Positions 9,699-17,138 of a stretch of 46,055 nt of DNA are shown piece by piece (the stretch's first letter is position 1; each line of letters opens with the position of its first letter). This DNA comes from Planctomycetia bacterium (GTDB taxonomy: Bacteria > Planctomycetota > MHYJ01 > WSZJ01), in the NCBI GenBank assembly GCA_020849035.1, contig JADLHC010000028.1:1-46055 (forward strand), in the 5' to 3' direction. The notes below the pieces were generated by a model. The model was not told where the DNA came from, did no database searches, and saw only the letters and a program-made list of their open reading frames with translations. The position numbers and the translations under genes were made by a program.

Positions 9699-9960
9699 GA
9701 CGCGCGTTCCGCCGTCGAAGCGCCGCCTTCAGCGCCGGCACCGGCTCGGGCGGCGCCTCCAGCAGCTTGAGGAACTTCTCGGCATCGCGCCGGCTGAGAA
9801 GCGTCCGCCCGGACCGCTCGATGATCTCCTGCGCCCGCTCCACCAGGTTCGAGAGCGCGAACCCGGTCAACGGCTGGCCGGTGAGCGACGCGGCGCGCTC
9901 GAGCAGGTCCTTCTGCTCGGGCGTGAGCCGCATGTCGAGGCGTTCGGTGCGGGTGGGCAT
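9691..9960 (-). CDS. DUF1778 ribbon-helix-helix antitoxin (TacA/AtaR-like)
   Basis: This 89-residue protein has an N-terminal ribbon-helix-helix domain (ERLDMRLTPEQKDLLERAAS). A helix and a C-terminal tail (LSRRDAEKFLKLLEAPPEPV) follow, matching the DUF1778 segment that wraps around and blocks the GNAT toxin. The last residues are basic (ALRRRNARRG). The ATG at 9960 has AGGACTCCC upstream. A sigma70-like promoter carrying a 10-bp inverted repeat lies about 30 nt upstream, so the pair should be autoregulated. Confidence 0.88.
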   Translation of the reverse strand: MPTRTERLDMRLTPEQKDLLERAASLTGQPLTGFALSNLVERAQEIIERSGRTLLSRRDAEKFLKLLEAPPEPVPALKAALRRRNARRG

Positions 9961-9989
9961 GGGAGTCCTGTCAGGAAGAGACTGCAGGG

Positions 9990-10018
9990 ATTGTACGGCG
10001 CAGAGCCGTACAATTCAA
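9990..10018 (-). promoter_or_regulatory. Promoter and operator of the DUF1778/GNAT module
   Basis: On the minus strand, TTGAAT (-35, 10018 to 10013) and TACAAT (-10, 9995 to 9990) are 17 bp apart. A perfect inverted repeat, ATTGTACGGC (9990-9999) and GCCGTACAAT (10005-10014) with a 5-nt spacer, covers the -10 and the spacer. Antitoxin binding would block polymerase. Confidence 0.72.
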
Positions 10019-10024
10019 ATCGAC

Positions 10025-10462
10025 TCAGATTCCAAGGATCGAGATGCATTCATGGTGCCGAAGCGTCGAGATGAGCCAGTCCGCAAGCTGCCGGATCATG
10101 GTGGCGAGATCCATGGCATTCGCCTGGAAGTCCGCCTGGAATTCCCCTCGGTTTGCATCCGACGAGAAGCTGAGATCTTCGCTGAGGTCGCCCGCGCCTG
10201 ATGCCCTCCTTGCTCGCACTTCGAGGGAGTAGAGGTCCTGGACAATACGGTCCTACGCCTGACGCCGGACCTCGAACGGCCCGTACCAGGAGAACCCGGG
10301 GATGTTCCGGATGAACACCCTTGCGATGAGTCCGAAGGAGTCCTCGTTCAGGAACACGGAGTCCGATCGCCAGTACTTCCCTCCGTACGGACCGGGAGCG
10401 AACTCGAAGTAGAGGGTTCCTTTCAGTGCCCGGACGTCGGTCAGGAGCCGGATTTCGTCCAT
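10025..10462 (-). pseudogene. Gene of unknown function split by an in-frame TAG
   Basis: The ATG at 10462 has a GGAG ribosome site and encodes 69 residues (MDEIRLLTDVRALKGTLYFE onward), ending 'GPFEVRRQA' at a TAG (10253-10255). Reading on in the same frame gives 75 more residues, starting DRIVQDLYSLEVRARRAS and ending LRHHECISILGI, before the next stop at 10025. Both parts look like real protein, and together they make about 144 residues. The simplest reading is a recent nonsense mutation. Two separate small genes, readthrough or a sequencing error are alternatives. No family is recognised; aromatic-rich small proteins like this beside toxin-antitoxin pairs are sometimes immunity proteins, which is speculation here. 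Confidence 0.6.
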
Positions 10463-10510
10463 GGGACCATTCTCCTCGCCGCCCAGGACATCTCAAGGAC
10501 GCCCTTCAGC

Positions 10511-12622
10511 CTACTTCAACTCTTTCCACAGGAACGCGTACGCCAGCGCTTCCATGAACGCCGCCTGCTCGTTGTTCGCGGCGCTTCCGTGGCCGCCCTC
10601 GATGTTCTCGTAGTAGAGGGCGTCGTGGCCCTGCTCGCGCATGCGGGCGAACATCTTGCGGGCGTGGCCGGGGTGGACGCGGTCGTCGCGGGTGGAGGTG
10701 GTGAAGAGGGTGCGGGAGTAGCGGGCGCCGGGGCGGAGGTTCTGGTAGGGGGAGAACTTCGAGATCCAGGCCCATTCCTCGGGCTTGTCGGGGTCGCCGT
10801 ACTCGTCCATCCAGCTGGCGCCGGCGAGGAGGACGTTGTAGCGGCGCATGTCGAGGAGGGGGTTGCCGCAGGAGACGGCGCGGAACAGCTCGGGGCGCTG
10901 GGTGAGCATGACGCCCATGAGGAGGCCGCCGTTGGAGCGGCCGGAGATGCCGAGGTGGCGGGGCGAGGTGACCTTGCGGGCAATGAGGTCCTCGGCGACG
11001 GCGGCGAAGTCGTCGTAGGCGCGCTGGCGGTTGGCCTTGCGGGCCGCGTTGTGCCAGTCGGGGCCGAACTCGCCGCCGCCCCGGATGTTGGCGAGCGCGT
11101 AGACGCCGCCCTTCTCGAGCCAGGCGGCGCCGAGCATGGAGCCGTAGTTCGGCAGCATGGAGACCTCGAAGCCGCCGTAGCCGTGGAGGAGGGTGGGATT
11201 CGTGCCGTCGAGGACGAGGCCCTTGCGGCTGACGAGGAAGTACGGGACGTGCGTGCCGTCGCGGGAGACGGCCTCGTTCTGGAGGATCTCGAGTCCGGCG
11301 GTGTCGAAGAAGGAGGGAAGCGACTTGAGCTTCTCCTGCCCCGGTTTCCCGACCGTCCCGATCGAGAGCGTGGTCGGCGTGAGGAAGTCGGCGAACTGGA
11401 GGAAGAAGTCGTCGGAGCCGTCGGGATCCACGCCCCAGACGTCGGCGATGCCGAATTCCGGCACCGCGAGGGGCGTGCGCACCCAGCGGCCACCCTCGCG
11501 GCGCGCGAAGCACGGGCGGCTGCGCACGTTGTCGAGGAGGTTGAGGATGACGAAGTTCTTCGTCGCGCCCACGCCGCGGAGCGACGTGCGCCCGGACGGG
11601 ACGAACACCTCCTCCACCGCGCGGTCGCCCTTCAGCCACGCGTCCACGTTCGCCGCGAGGAGCGACCCCGCGGGCCACGTCTTTCCCTCCAGCGTCCACG
11701 CGACCCGCGGCTGCAGGAGGAGCCAGTCGCCGAAGCGGTTGAGTTCCATCTCGGGGGGCAGCTCGAGCTTCACGAACGCGTCGCCCACGCGGAGGTGGTG
11801 CTCGGTGGTGAAGAACGTCGGGGAGCGCCGCGCGAACTCCCACACGCGGCCGTGGTTGTGGTCGACCGAGACGCCGGCGCTGACGTCGGCCTCGGCCCCC
11901 TCGAAGACGACGCGCGCCTCCGGCAGCGGCGTCCCGCGCTTCCACTCCTTCGCGACCCTCGTGTAACCCGACGTCGTGAGGGATCCGGGGCCGAAGTCGG
12001 TGCCGACGTAGACGGTGTCGCGGTCGCGCCACTCGAGGTAGCCCTTGGACTCCGGCAGTTCGAAGCCGCCCTTCACGAACTCCTTTCGCACCGGGTCGAA
12101 CTCGCGCCAGACGGAGGCGTCCTTGCCGCCGCGGGAGAGCTCGACGAAGCAGCGGTCGAAGGAGGGCTCGAGCCAGTGGGCGCCGTGCCAGACCCAGTTC
12201 TCCTTCTCGGCGGCGGCGAGGGCGTCGAGGTCGATCACGGTCTCCCAGGCGGGCTCGGCCTTCCGGAACTCCGCGAGCGTGGTGCGCCGCCAGAGGCCGC
12301 GGACGTTCTTCGCGTCGCGCCAGAAGTTGTAGAAGAACGCGCCGCGCTTGCCGACGTACGGGATGCGCTCCTTCGAGTCGAGGATCGCGCGCAGGCGCGC
12401 GCGCGTGGGCTCGAAGTCCGGGCGGGACTGCAGCTCGGCCAGGCAGACGGCGTTCTGCGCGCGGACCCAGTCGAGGGCCCTGTCGCCGTCCACGTCCTCG
12501 AGCCACAGCCAGGGGTCGTTCATGCCGGGATCGCCCGCGCGCTCCGGGCCGGGCTCCTGCGCGCATCCCGCGAGGACCGCGGCGAGCGCCGCGCACGCGA
12601 CGACCTTGTGGAGCCTCGCCAC
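10511..12622 (-). CDS. Prolyl oligopeptidase family serine peptidase (S9A), lipoprotein
   Basis: This 703-residue protein cleaves short proline-containing peptides, by family. The N-terminal half is the beta-propeller, opening with the typical 'DPWLWLEDVDGDRALDWVRA'. The C-terminal alpha/beta hydrolase has the serine in SGRSNGGLLMG, the aspartate in STRDDRVHPGHA and the histidine in EGGHGSA. The chosen start is the GTG at 12622 with AAGGAGAG upstream; it gives a lipoprotein signal VVACAALAAVLAGC with the lipobox cysteine near residue 20. The long upstream extension of the frame is shadow sequence. Most S9A enzymes are cytoplasmic or periplasmic, so lipid anchoring places this one in an envelope membrane. 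Confidence 0.93.
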   Translation of the reverse strand: MARLHKVVACAALAAVLAGCAQEPGPERAGDPGMNDPWLWLEDVDGDRALDWVRAQNAVCLAELQSRPDFEPTRARLRAILDSKERIPYVGKRGAFFYNFWRDAKNVRGLWRRTTLAEFRKAEPAWETVIDLDALAAAEKENWVWHGAHWLEPSFDRCFVELSRGGKDASVWREFDPVRKEFVKGGFELPESKGYLEWRDRDTVYVGTDFGPGSLTTSGYTRVAKEWKRGTPLPEARVVFEGAEADVSAGVSVDHNHGRVWEFARRSPTFFTTEHHLRVGDAFVKLELPPEMELNRFGDWLLLQPRVAWTLEGKTWPAGSLLAANVDAWLKGDRAVEEVFVPSGRTSLRGVGATKNFVILNLLDNVRSRPCFARREGGRWVRTPLAVPEFGIADVWGVDPDGSDDFFLQFADFLTPTTLSIGTVGKPGQEKLKSLPSFFDTAGLEILQNEAVSRDGTHVPYFLVSRKGLVLDGTNPTLLHGYGGFEVSMLPNYGSMLGAAWLEKGGVYALANIRGGGEFGPDWHNAARKANRQRAYDDFAAVAEDLIARKVTSPRHLGISGRSNGGLLMGVMLTQRPELFRAVSCGNPLLDMRRYNVLLAGASWMDEYGDPDKPEEWAWISKFSPYQNLRPGARYSRTLFTTSTRDDRVHPGHARKMFARMREQGHDALYYENIEGGHGSAANNEQAAFMEALAYAFLWKELK

Positions 12623-12669
12623 GCCTCTCTCCTTTCCCCCATCTCCCGTCTCCCCTCTCCCGTCCGCCG

Positions 12670-13509
12670 TCACTGCCCTTCCACCGGGATCCACTTCTCC
12701 GACTTCCCCGCCCCCATCCCCGCCATGTCGAACGCCGCCACGAGCGGGTAGTGGTCGCTCGCGCGCCGCGATTCGTCCGTCTCGATGACCTCCGCCGAGA
12801 CCGCCCGCTGCGCGAACCGCGGCGTCGCGAACAGGTAGTCTATGCGCATCCGCGCCCGCAGCGCCGCCCCGAACCGCGTCGTCATCAGCGTCCACCCCGG
12901 CTTCTTCGGGTGCAGCTTCCGGTACACGTCCACGAACCCCGCCCACTCCGCCAGCGCCACCTCGCGCCGGTCGAACTCGACGGGGTCGCCGGCTTCCTTG
13001 ATGAAGCGCGCGAGGATGTTGCGCGGGAGTTCGAGGACACTGCGGTCAATGGCGTCGCCGGGGGCCATGCAGTTGAAGTCGCCCATGAGCACCGACCTCT
13101 CGCCGGGCGAGGCGTGGCGACACAGCGCGCGGACCTCCGCGAGGCGCTCGTCCGGGCTGAACGGGTTCAGGTGCGCCACGACGGCCGTGACGTGCTGGTC
13201 GTGGTCGAGCCGGATCTTCGCCCAGAGCGCCGCGTGGAAGAACGGGTAGTACTCGGGCCCCGTCGCCTCCACCTTCAGGCCAGGCTTCGTGAACAGCGCC
13301 ACGTGGAACCCGCTGCGCGCCGGGCCGAGCACGCCCTTCATCCCGAACGCCTTCTCGACCTCCTTCATCCGCCGGGCGTCGTCGAACCCGTTGGCCTCGG
13401 TGACGCCCAGCACGTCCGGGGCGGCGGCGCGGACGACGGACCCGACGACGTCCAGGCGGTCCTTCGCGCCCTCGAGGATGTTGTACGTCATGACGCGGAA
13501 CGGGTTCAT
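12670..13509 (-). CDS. Endonuclease/exonuclease/phosphatase family protein
   Basis: This 279-residue protein has the EEP fold signature: 'MTYNILEG' near the N-terminus, 'TEANGFDD' with the metal-binding Glu, 'HLNPFSPDERLAEV', 'VLMGDFNCMAPGD' with the GDFN motif, and 'RIDYLFATP' and 'ASDHYPLVA' at the C-terminus, with the catalytic Asp-His pair. The family hydrolyses phosphodiester bonds in DNA, RNA or phosphoinositides; nothing here defines the substrate. There is no signal peptide. The ATG at 13509 lacks a Shine-Dalgarno sequence and has TACCAT 9 nt upstream. It lies 47 bp upstream of the prolyl oligopeptidase gene. Confidence 0.9.
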   Translation of the reverse strand: MNPFRVMTYNILEGAKDRLDVVGSVVRAAAPDVLGVTEANGFDDARRMKEVEKAFGMKGVLGPARSGFHVALFTKPGLKVEATGPEYYPFFHAALWAKIRLDHDQHVTAVVAHLNPFSPDERLAEVRALCRHASPGERSVLMGDFNCMAPGDAIDRSVLELPRNILARFIKEAGDPVEFDRREVALAEWAGFVDVYRKLHPKKPGWTLMTTRFGAALRARMRIDYLFATPRFAQRAVSAEVIETDESRRASDHYPLVAAFDMAGMGAGKSEKWIPVEGQ

Positions 13510-13518
13510 GGCCGGGGG

Positions 13519-13524
13519 ATGGTA
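13519..13524 (-). promoter_or_regulatory. -10 element, near-leaderless (EEP gene)
   Basis: The minus strand reads GTGCTACCAT, with TACCAT ending 9 nt before the ATG at 13509 and an extended TGn upstream. No ribosome site is present. Confidence 0.45.
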
Positions 13525-13542
13525 GCACGGGGCGCGGCGGCG

Positions 13543-14724
13543 CTACTTCTCCGGCAACCCCGCCTGCTGCAGCGCCTCCGCCCCGGCCCCTCGCACCGGA
13601 CTCCCCTTCCCCAGCGACAGGTCCCCCTTCTCCGGATCCGCCAGCTTCGGGTCGGTCCCGTAGACGCCGTCCTTCTCCGCCGACGGCAGCCTCGGCTTCG
13701 AGCGCGCGGGCGCGTCGGCGCAGAACCAGACGTTGCCCTCGAAGCGGAACGTGGCGGCGTCGGTGCCGCCGCCCACGTTGACGCCGCCCTCGGACCAGCG
13801 GTCGCTGCGGAAGACGACGACGTTGCGGCTGAACTCGCCGTTGCGGCACGGGACGAAGCCGTCGGCGGTGGTCTCCTGCAGGATGCGCATCGCCCAGCGG
13901 CGCGGGGCGTAGAAGGTGTTGAAGCGGACGACGGCGCCGTCCACGCCGACGAAGGCGACGGGGGCGTCGGAACCGGCGAAGGTGCAGCCCTCGACGACGA
14001 TGTCGCGCGCCTCCGCGAACGGGGGCTTGTCGAGAGGGGGGCGGAAGAACTCGAGGCCGGTGGAGCCGCCGATGTTGACGGCGCGGGAGCCGGCGTCGTC
14101 GAAGCGGCAGCGACGGACGGTGACGGAGGCGCAGCCGGCCTTGGCCTGGACGGCGTTGGCGGCCCCGGGGTGGCGGAAGGTGCAGGACTCGATCGTGCCC
14201 TTGTGGCAGCCGACCATGTCCACGGCGGACCCGCCGCCGGTGCCCCAGCGCTCGAAGGCGCAGCCCTCGACGCGGAACTCGTCCACGCCGGAGAGCTTGA
14301 GCGCGTCCTCGTTGCCGCGGGCGCCGATGCCGGTGAAACGCACGTTGCGGATGGTGACGTGGTGCGTGGAGCCGTCGCGCCTGCCGGCATCGTCCACGCT
14401 GATGCCGTTCGCGGTGGCGCCTTCCACGGCGAGGTCCCGCAGCTCGAGGTGGCGGGCGCCGGCGAAGTGCATCGCCTCGCCGCCGCCGCGGAACACGGGC
14501 GGGTTCTTCGGGTCGGCGCCGGCGACGACGACGGGTTTCCCGGCCTCACCGTTCACGTTCTCGAACCAGAGGCCGCCCGCGTACTCGCCGGGCGCGACGA
14601 GGACGGTCCTCCCGGGCTTCGCCTCGCGGACGGCGCGGCGGAGCGCGTCGGCGTCGCGGACGGTGACGGTGTCCGCGATCGCCGCGCCGGAGACGAGGAC
14701 GAGGAGCAGGGCGCGCAAGGCCAC
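13543..14724 (-). CDS. Secreted right-handed beta-helix protein
   Basis: This 393-residue protein has a signal peptide (ALRALLLVLVSGAAIA, cleaved before DTVTVRDADAL). It opens like a DUF1565/polysaccharide-lyase-type beta-helix: 'ALRRAVREAKPGRTVLVAPG'. Repeated coils follow, each with short strands and Asn/Asp/Gly turns (VTIRNVRFTGIG, FRVEGCAFERW, GTIESCTFRHPG, VTVRRCRFDDAG, IVVEGCTFAGS). Such proteins often bind or cleave polysaccharides; no catalytic residues are assignable by eye. The GTG at 14724 is chosen because TATCGT lies 6 nt upstream and it gives the cleanest signal peptide. An ATG at 14760 is an alternative; it would overlap the divergent ATG at 14759. Confidence 0.82.
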   Translation of the reverse strand: MALRALLLVLVSGAAIADTVTVRDADALRRAVREAKPGRTVLVAPGEYAGGLWFENVNGEAGKPVVVAGADPKNPPVFRGGGEAMHFAGARHLELRDLAVEGATANGISVDDAGRRDGSTHHVTIRNVRFTGIGARGNEDALKLSGVDEFRVEGCAFERWGTGGGSAVDMVGCHKGTIESCTFRHPGAANAVQAKAGCASVTVRRCRFDDAGSRAVNIGGSTGLEFFRPPLDKPPFAEARDIVVEGCTFAGSDAPVAFVGVDGAVVRFNTFYAPRRWAMRILQETTADGFVPCRNGEFSRNVVVFRSDRWSEGGVNVGGGTDAATFRFEGNVWFCADAPARSKPRLPSAEKDGVYGTDPKLADPEKGDLSLGKGSPVRGAGAEALQQAGLPEK

Positions 14725-14730
14725 GCGCGG

Positions 14731-14736
14731 ACGATA
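14731..14736 (-). promoter_or_regulatory. -10 element, leaderless (beta-helix gene)
   Basis: The minus strand reads GTGCTATCGT, with TATCGT ending 6 nt before the GTG at 14724. No Shine-Dalgarno sequence is present. Confidence 0.42.
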
Positions 14737-14745
14737 GCACGCCCG

Positions 14746-14751
14746 TATACT
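14746..14751 (+). promoter_or_regulatory. -10 element, leaderless (selenoprotein gene)
   Basis: TATACT ends 7 nt before the ATG at 14759. No Shine-Dalgarno sequence is present. The divergent beta-helix promoter lies about 10 bp away. Confidence 0.45.
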
Positions 14752-14758
14752 GGCCCGC

Positions 14759-15295
14759 ATGAGCAGACTCCCCGCCGTCGAGCCCGCGGGCGCCGACGCC
14801 TCCCTCAAGCCGATGTTCGATTCGTTCATCGCCGAGCGCGGCGCCGTCCCCAACATGTTCCGGACCCTGGCGCACGCCCCCGCCCTCCTCCGCACCTTCT
14901 TCGAGCACTTCCGCGCCGTCCTCGCCGAGGGCGACGTCTCGACGCGCGTGAAGGAGATGATCGCCGTCCGCGTGTCGAGCCTCAACGCGTCGAGGTACTG
15001 ACTCGGCTCCCACACGGGGCTCGCGCGCCGGTTCGGCGCCACCGAGGCCCAGGTCGCCTGCCTCACCGGGCAGGGCACCGCCGAGTTCACCCCCGCCGAG
15101 CGGGCGGCCATCGCCTACGCCGAGGCGCTCACCAGCAACGACGTCCCCGACGCCGTCTTCGCCGAGCTCCGCCGACATTACTCCGACCGCGGCATCGTCG
15201 AGATCACCTGCGTCGCCTGCACGTTCAACTACACGAACCGCTTCAACACCGCGCTCGACATGGCCCTGACCGTGTACCCGGCCAGGCTCGGTTAA
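14759..15295 (+). CDS. AhpD-like/carboxymuconolactone decarboxylase family protein, probable selenoprotein (in-frame TGA)
   Basis: The frame codes 80 residues to a TGA at 14999-15001, then 97 more in the same frame to TAA at 15295, giving 178 residues if TGA is read. The TGA falls in 'VSSLNASRY[TGA]LGSHTGLARRFGA'. In the AhpD/CMD fold this is the CxxC-xxx-H active site, and the TGA replaces the second, peroxidatic cysteine; the first is serine here. The histidine (GSHT) and the family C-terminus (ACTFNYTNRFNTALDMAL) are intact, with no other stop or frameshift. A SECIS-like hairpin follows at 15018-15049. Family members are peroxidase-type thiol enzymes. I read this as a selenocysteine enzyme; a nonsense TGC-to-TGA mutation is the alternative. 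The start has TATACT 7 nt upstream and no ribosome site. Confidence 0.75.
15018..15049 (+). promoter_or_regulatory. Candidate bacterial SECIS hairpin
   Basis: Downstream of the TGA (14999-15001), GCGCC (15025-15029), loop GGTTC (15030-15034) and GGCGC (15035-15039) form a perfect 5-bp stem. GGCTC (15018-15022) pairs with GAGGCC (15044-15049) with one bulged G, extending it below an internal loop. The loop begins 28 nt after the TGA and starts with GGT, within the range known for bacterial SECIS elements. GC-rich coding DNA forms hairpins easily, so this is suggestive only. Confidence 0.55.
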
Positions 15296-15304
15296 TAAAA
15301 GGGA

Positions 15305-15326
15305 GGCCCGACGTCGCCGCCGGGCC
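15305..15326 (-). terminator. Candidate terminator of the DUF1326 gene
   Basis: GGCCCG (15305-15310) and CGGGCC (15321-15326) can pair around a 10-nt loop. On the minus strand the hairpin is followed by CTCCCTTTTATTAA, a short T-rich tail. It lies 30 bp past the DUF1326 stop and also just after the selenoprotein stop. Confidence 0.5.
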
Positions 15327-15355
15327 CCCGCCTGATTCGTCCCCCGCCGTCCCGG

Positions 15356-16033
15356 CTACTTGCTCTTGAACTCGAACCCGCCGTAGCCGCCGTTCCGGCC
15401 CTTGAAGTCCCACTTCACGCCGCCGTCGCTGAACGTGTTGCTCTCCGCGATGCAGCAGTTGTACTCCGGCATGATGATCGGCGACGGCGAATTCACCACC
15501 GCCAGCACCTTGCCCTCCTTCGTCTTGATCGGCGTGATCCGCGCCTCGCCCACGCCCGCCACCGCCAGCTCCCACTTCCCGTCCTTCGAAGCGATCGTCA
15601 CCTTCGCCGTCTTGAACTCCAGCTTCGCGAACGCCCCGCCCAGCGACGCCTGGACCACCGCCGTGATCCCCTTCCTCTGCGCCTCGGAAGCACCCTCGTC
15701 GATCCACACCCGGCCTTCCCACTTCCCCAGCGACTTGGCCAGGTTCTTCTCCGTCTTCACGAGCGCAACCGCGCACTTCACGCCCGCCAGGTCCGTCCCC
15801 TCGAAACTGCCTTCCTCGACGGACAGCGCGATCCAGCCCTGGCACATGTCGTAGGTCGCGTCCTCCTCGAACACGCACGGGCAGACCGACTCGCACTCGC
15901 ACGCCTCGACCTGCATGCCACGCACGTGGAACGCGCCGGGCTTCCCGGAAGTGTCTGCGGTGCCGCCGTTCGAGGCGCACCCGGTGAGGGCAGCCGCGAG
16001 GGCGAGGACAGGAAGAACGAAGCGGAGCTTCAT
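15356..16033 (-). CDS. DUF1326 domain lipoprotein
   Basis: This 225-residue protein has a lipoprotein signal (MKLRFVLPVLALAAALTGC, lipobox LTGC). It then has the cysteine-rich DUF1326 opening: 'MQVEACECESVCPCVF', followed by 'DMCQGWIALSVEEGSFEGTD'. The C-terminal 'IIMPEYNCCIAESNTF' also fits the family. The paired cysteines suggest metal or redox chemistry, but no function is established. The ATG at 16033 has AGGAG upstream. It is convergent with the selenoprotein gene. Confidence 0.85.
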   Translation of the reverse strand: MKLRFVLPVLALAAALTGCASNGGTADTSGKPGAFHVRGMQVEACECESVCPCVFEEDATYDMCQGWIALSVEEGSFEGTDLAGVKCAVALVKTEKNLAKSLGKWEGRVWIDEGASEAQRKGITAVVQASLGGAFAKLEFKTAKVTIASKDGKWELAVAGVGEARITPIKTKEGKVLAVVNSPSPIIMPEYNCCIAESNTFSDGGVKWDFKGRNGGYGGFEFKSK

Positions 16034-16129
16034 GGCGGATTCTCCTGTAAGGGGTTTGAGGTGGCGGATGGTGCGGGCGGCGCCCTCATTCCGCAAGCTT
16101 CGATCGCAGGCCCCCCCCCCGGCGCTCCC
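16034..16129. other. Intergenic DNA with a run of ten C
   Basis: No gene is visible. A homopolymer of ten C lies at 16111-16120, just before the PPK2 stop, and is prone to length error in sequencing. The DUF1326 ribosome site (AGGAG) sits at the left end. Confidence 0.5.
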
Positions 16130-17050
16130 CTAGTAAGCTTCGGGGACGATCATCTCCTTCGGCACCGGGATCCGGTGGTAGTCCTCCCGGTGCTCGCGCT
16201 TCGGCAGCACCAGCGGCGTGTGCGGAATCTCCTGGTACTTCACCTGGCTCAGCAGGTGCTTGATGCAGTTCAGCCGCGCGCGCTTCTTGTCGTTCGCCAT
16301 CACCACCCACCACGGCGCGTCCGGGTGGTGCGTCCGCGCGAACATCGCCTCCTTCGCCTTCGTGTACGCCTCCCACCGGCGCCGCGACTCGAGGTCCATC
16401 TTCGACAGCTTCCACTGCTTCATCGGGTCCATCGTCCGGCACATGAACCGGAATTCCTGCTCCTCGTCGCTGATCGAGAACCAGTACTTCACGATCTGGA
16501 TCCCCGAGCGGACGAGCATCTTCTCGAACTCCGGGACGCTCCGGAAGAACTCCTCCAGGTCGGCCTCCGAGCAGAATCCCATGACGCGCTCGACGCCGGC
16601 GCGGTTGTACCAGCTTCGGTCGAACAGCACGATTTCGCCGCCGGCGGGGAGGTGGGTGACGTAGCGCTGGAAGTACCACTGCGACTTCTCGCGCTCCGTC
16701 GGCGCGGGCAGCGCCGCGACGCGCACGACGCGGGGGTTGAGCCGCTGCGTGATCCGCTTGATCACCCCTCCCTTGCCCGCCGCGTCGCGCCCCTCGAACA
16801 CGATGACCAGCTTGTGTCCCTTCGCCACGATCCAGTCCTGCATCTTGATGAGCTCGGTCTGGAGGTGGAAGAGCTCCTTGAAGTAGCGGCGGCGGACGAG
16901 GCGCTCGGCCTCGGAGATGCCCTTGGCGGGGACGTCCCCGGCCTGGTAGTCCTCGCTCTCGAGCTCGAGCTCCTCGTCGAAGTCGTCGACGAGGTCGCTG
17001 TGGATGCGGCGGAAGGTGTTACGTTCCTTGTCGGACTCGGGCGCGGTCAT
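16130..17050 (-). CDS. ppk2: Polyphosphate kinase 2
   Basis: This 306-residue PPK2 moves phosphate between polyphosphate and nucleoside (di)phosphates. Walker A is GRDAAGKGG (87-95) and Walker B is in LFDRSWYNR (142-150). The characteristic 'RMCRTMDP'-like segment appears as 'FRFMCRTMDPMKQWKLS', and 'PWWVVMANDKKRARLN' is the lid/base region. Length and single-domain build fit class I enzymes, which favour nucleoside diphosphate phosphorylation. The ATG at 17050 has GAGGGGGA upstream. Confidence 0.94.
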   Translation of the reverse strand: MTAPESDKERNTFRRIHSDLVDDFDEELELESEDYQAGDVPAKGISEAERLVRRRYFKELFHLQTELIKMQDWIVAKGHKLVIVFEGRDAAGKGGVIKRITQRLNPRVVRVAALPAPTEREKSQWYFQRYVTHLPAGGEIVLFDRSWYNRAGVERVMGFCSEADLEEFFRSVPEFEKMLVRSGIQIVKYWFSISDEEQEFRFMCRTMDPMKQWKLSKMDLESRRRWEAYTKAKEAMFARTHHPDAPWWVVMANDKKRARLNCIKHLLSQVKYQEIPHTPLVLPKREHREDYHRIPVPKEMIVPEAY

Positions 17051-17088
17051 GGGATCCCCCTCGCGGGCATGTCGGACAAAGGGCGGGG

Positions 17089-17094
17089 ATTCTA
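17089..17094 (-). promoter_or_regulatory. Candidate -10 of ppk2
   Basis: TAGAAT on the minus strand lies 38 nt upstream of the ATG at 17050, leaving a leader that contains the ribosome site. Confidence 0.35.
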
Positions 17095-17138
17095 TCGCCG
17101 CGGGGAGGGAGCCGCCGGAAATTCGGGGAGACGCGCGG

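Noticed and set aside
10050..10496. A 148-residue frame over the TAG-interrupted gene
   Set aside because: Arg/Gly/Pro-rich shadow; the interrupted frame has a ribosome site and normal composition.
12751..15369. An 872-residue frame on the plus strand
   Set aside because: Shadow of the EEP and beta-helix genes, which have clear motifs on the other strand.
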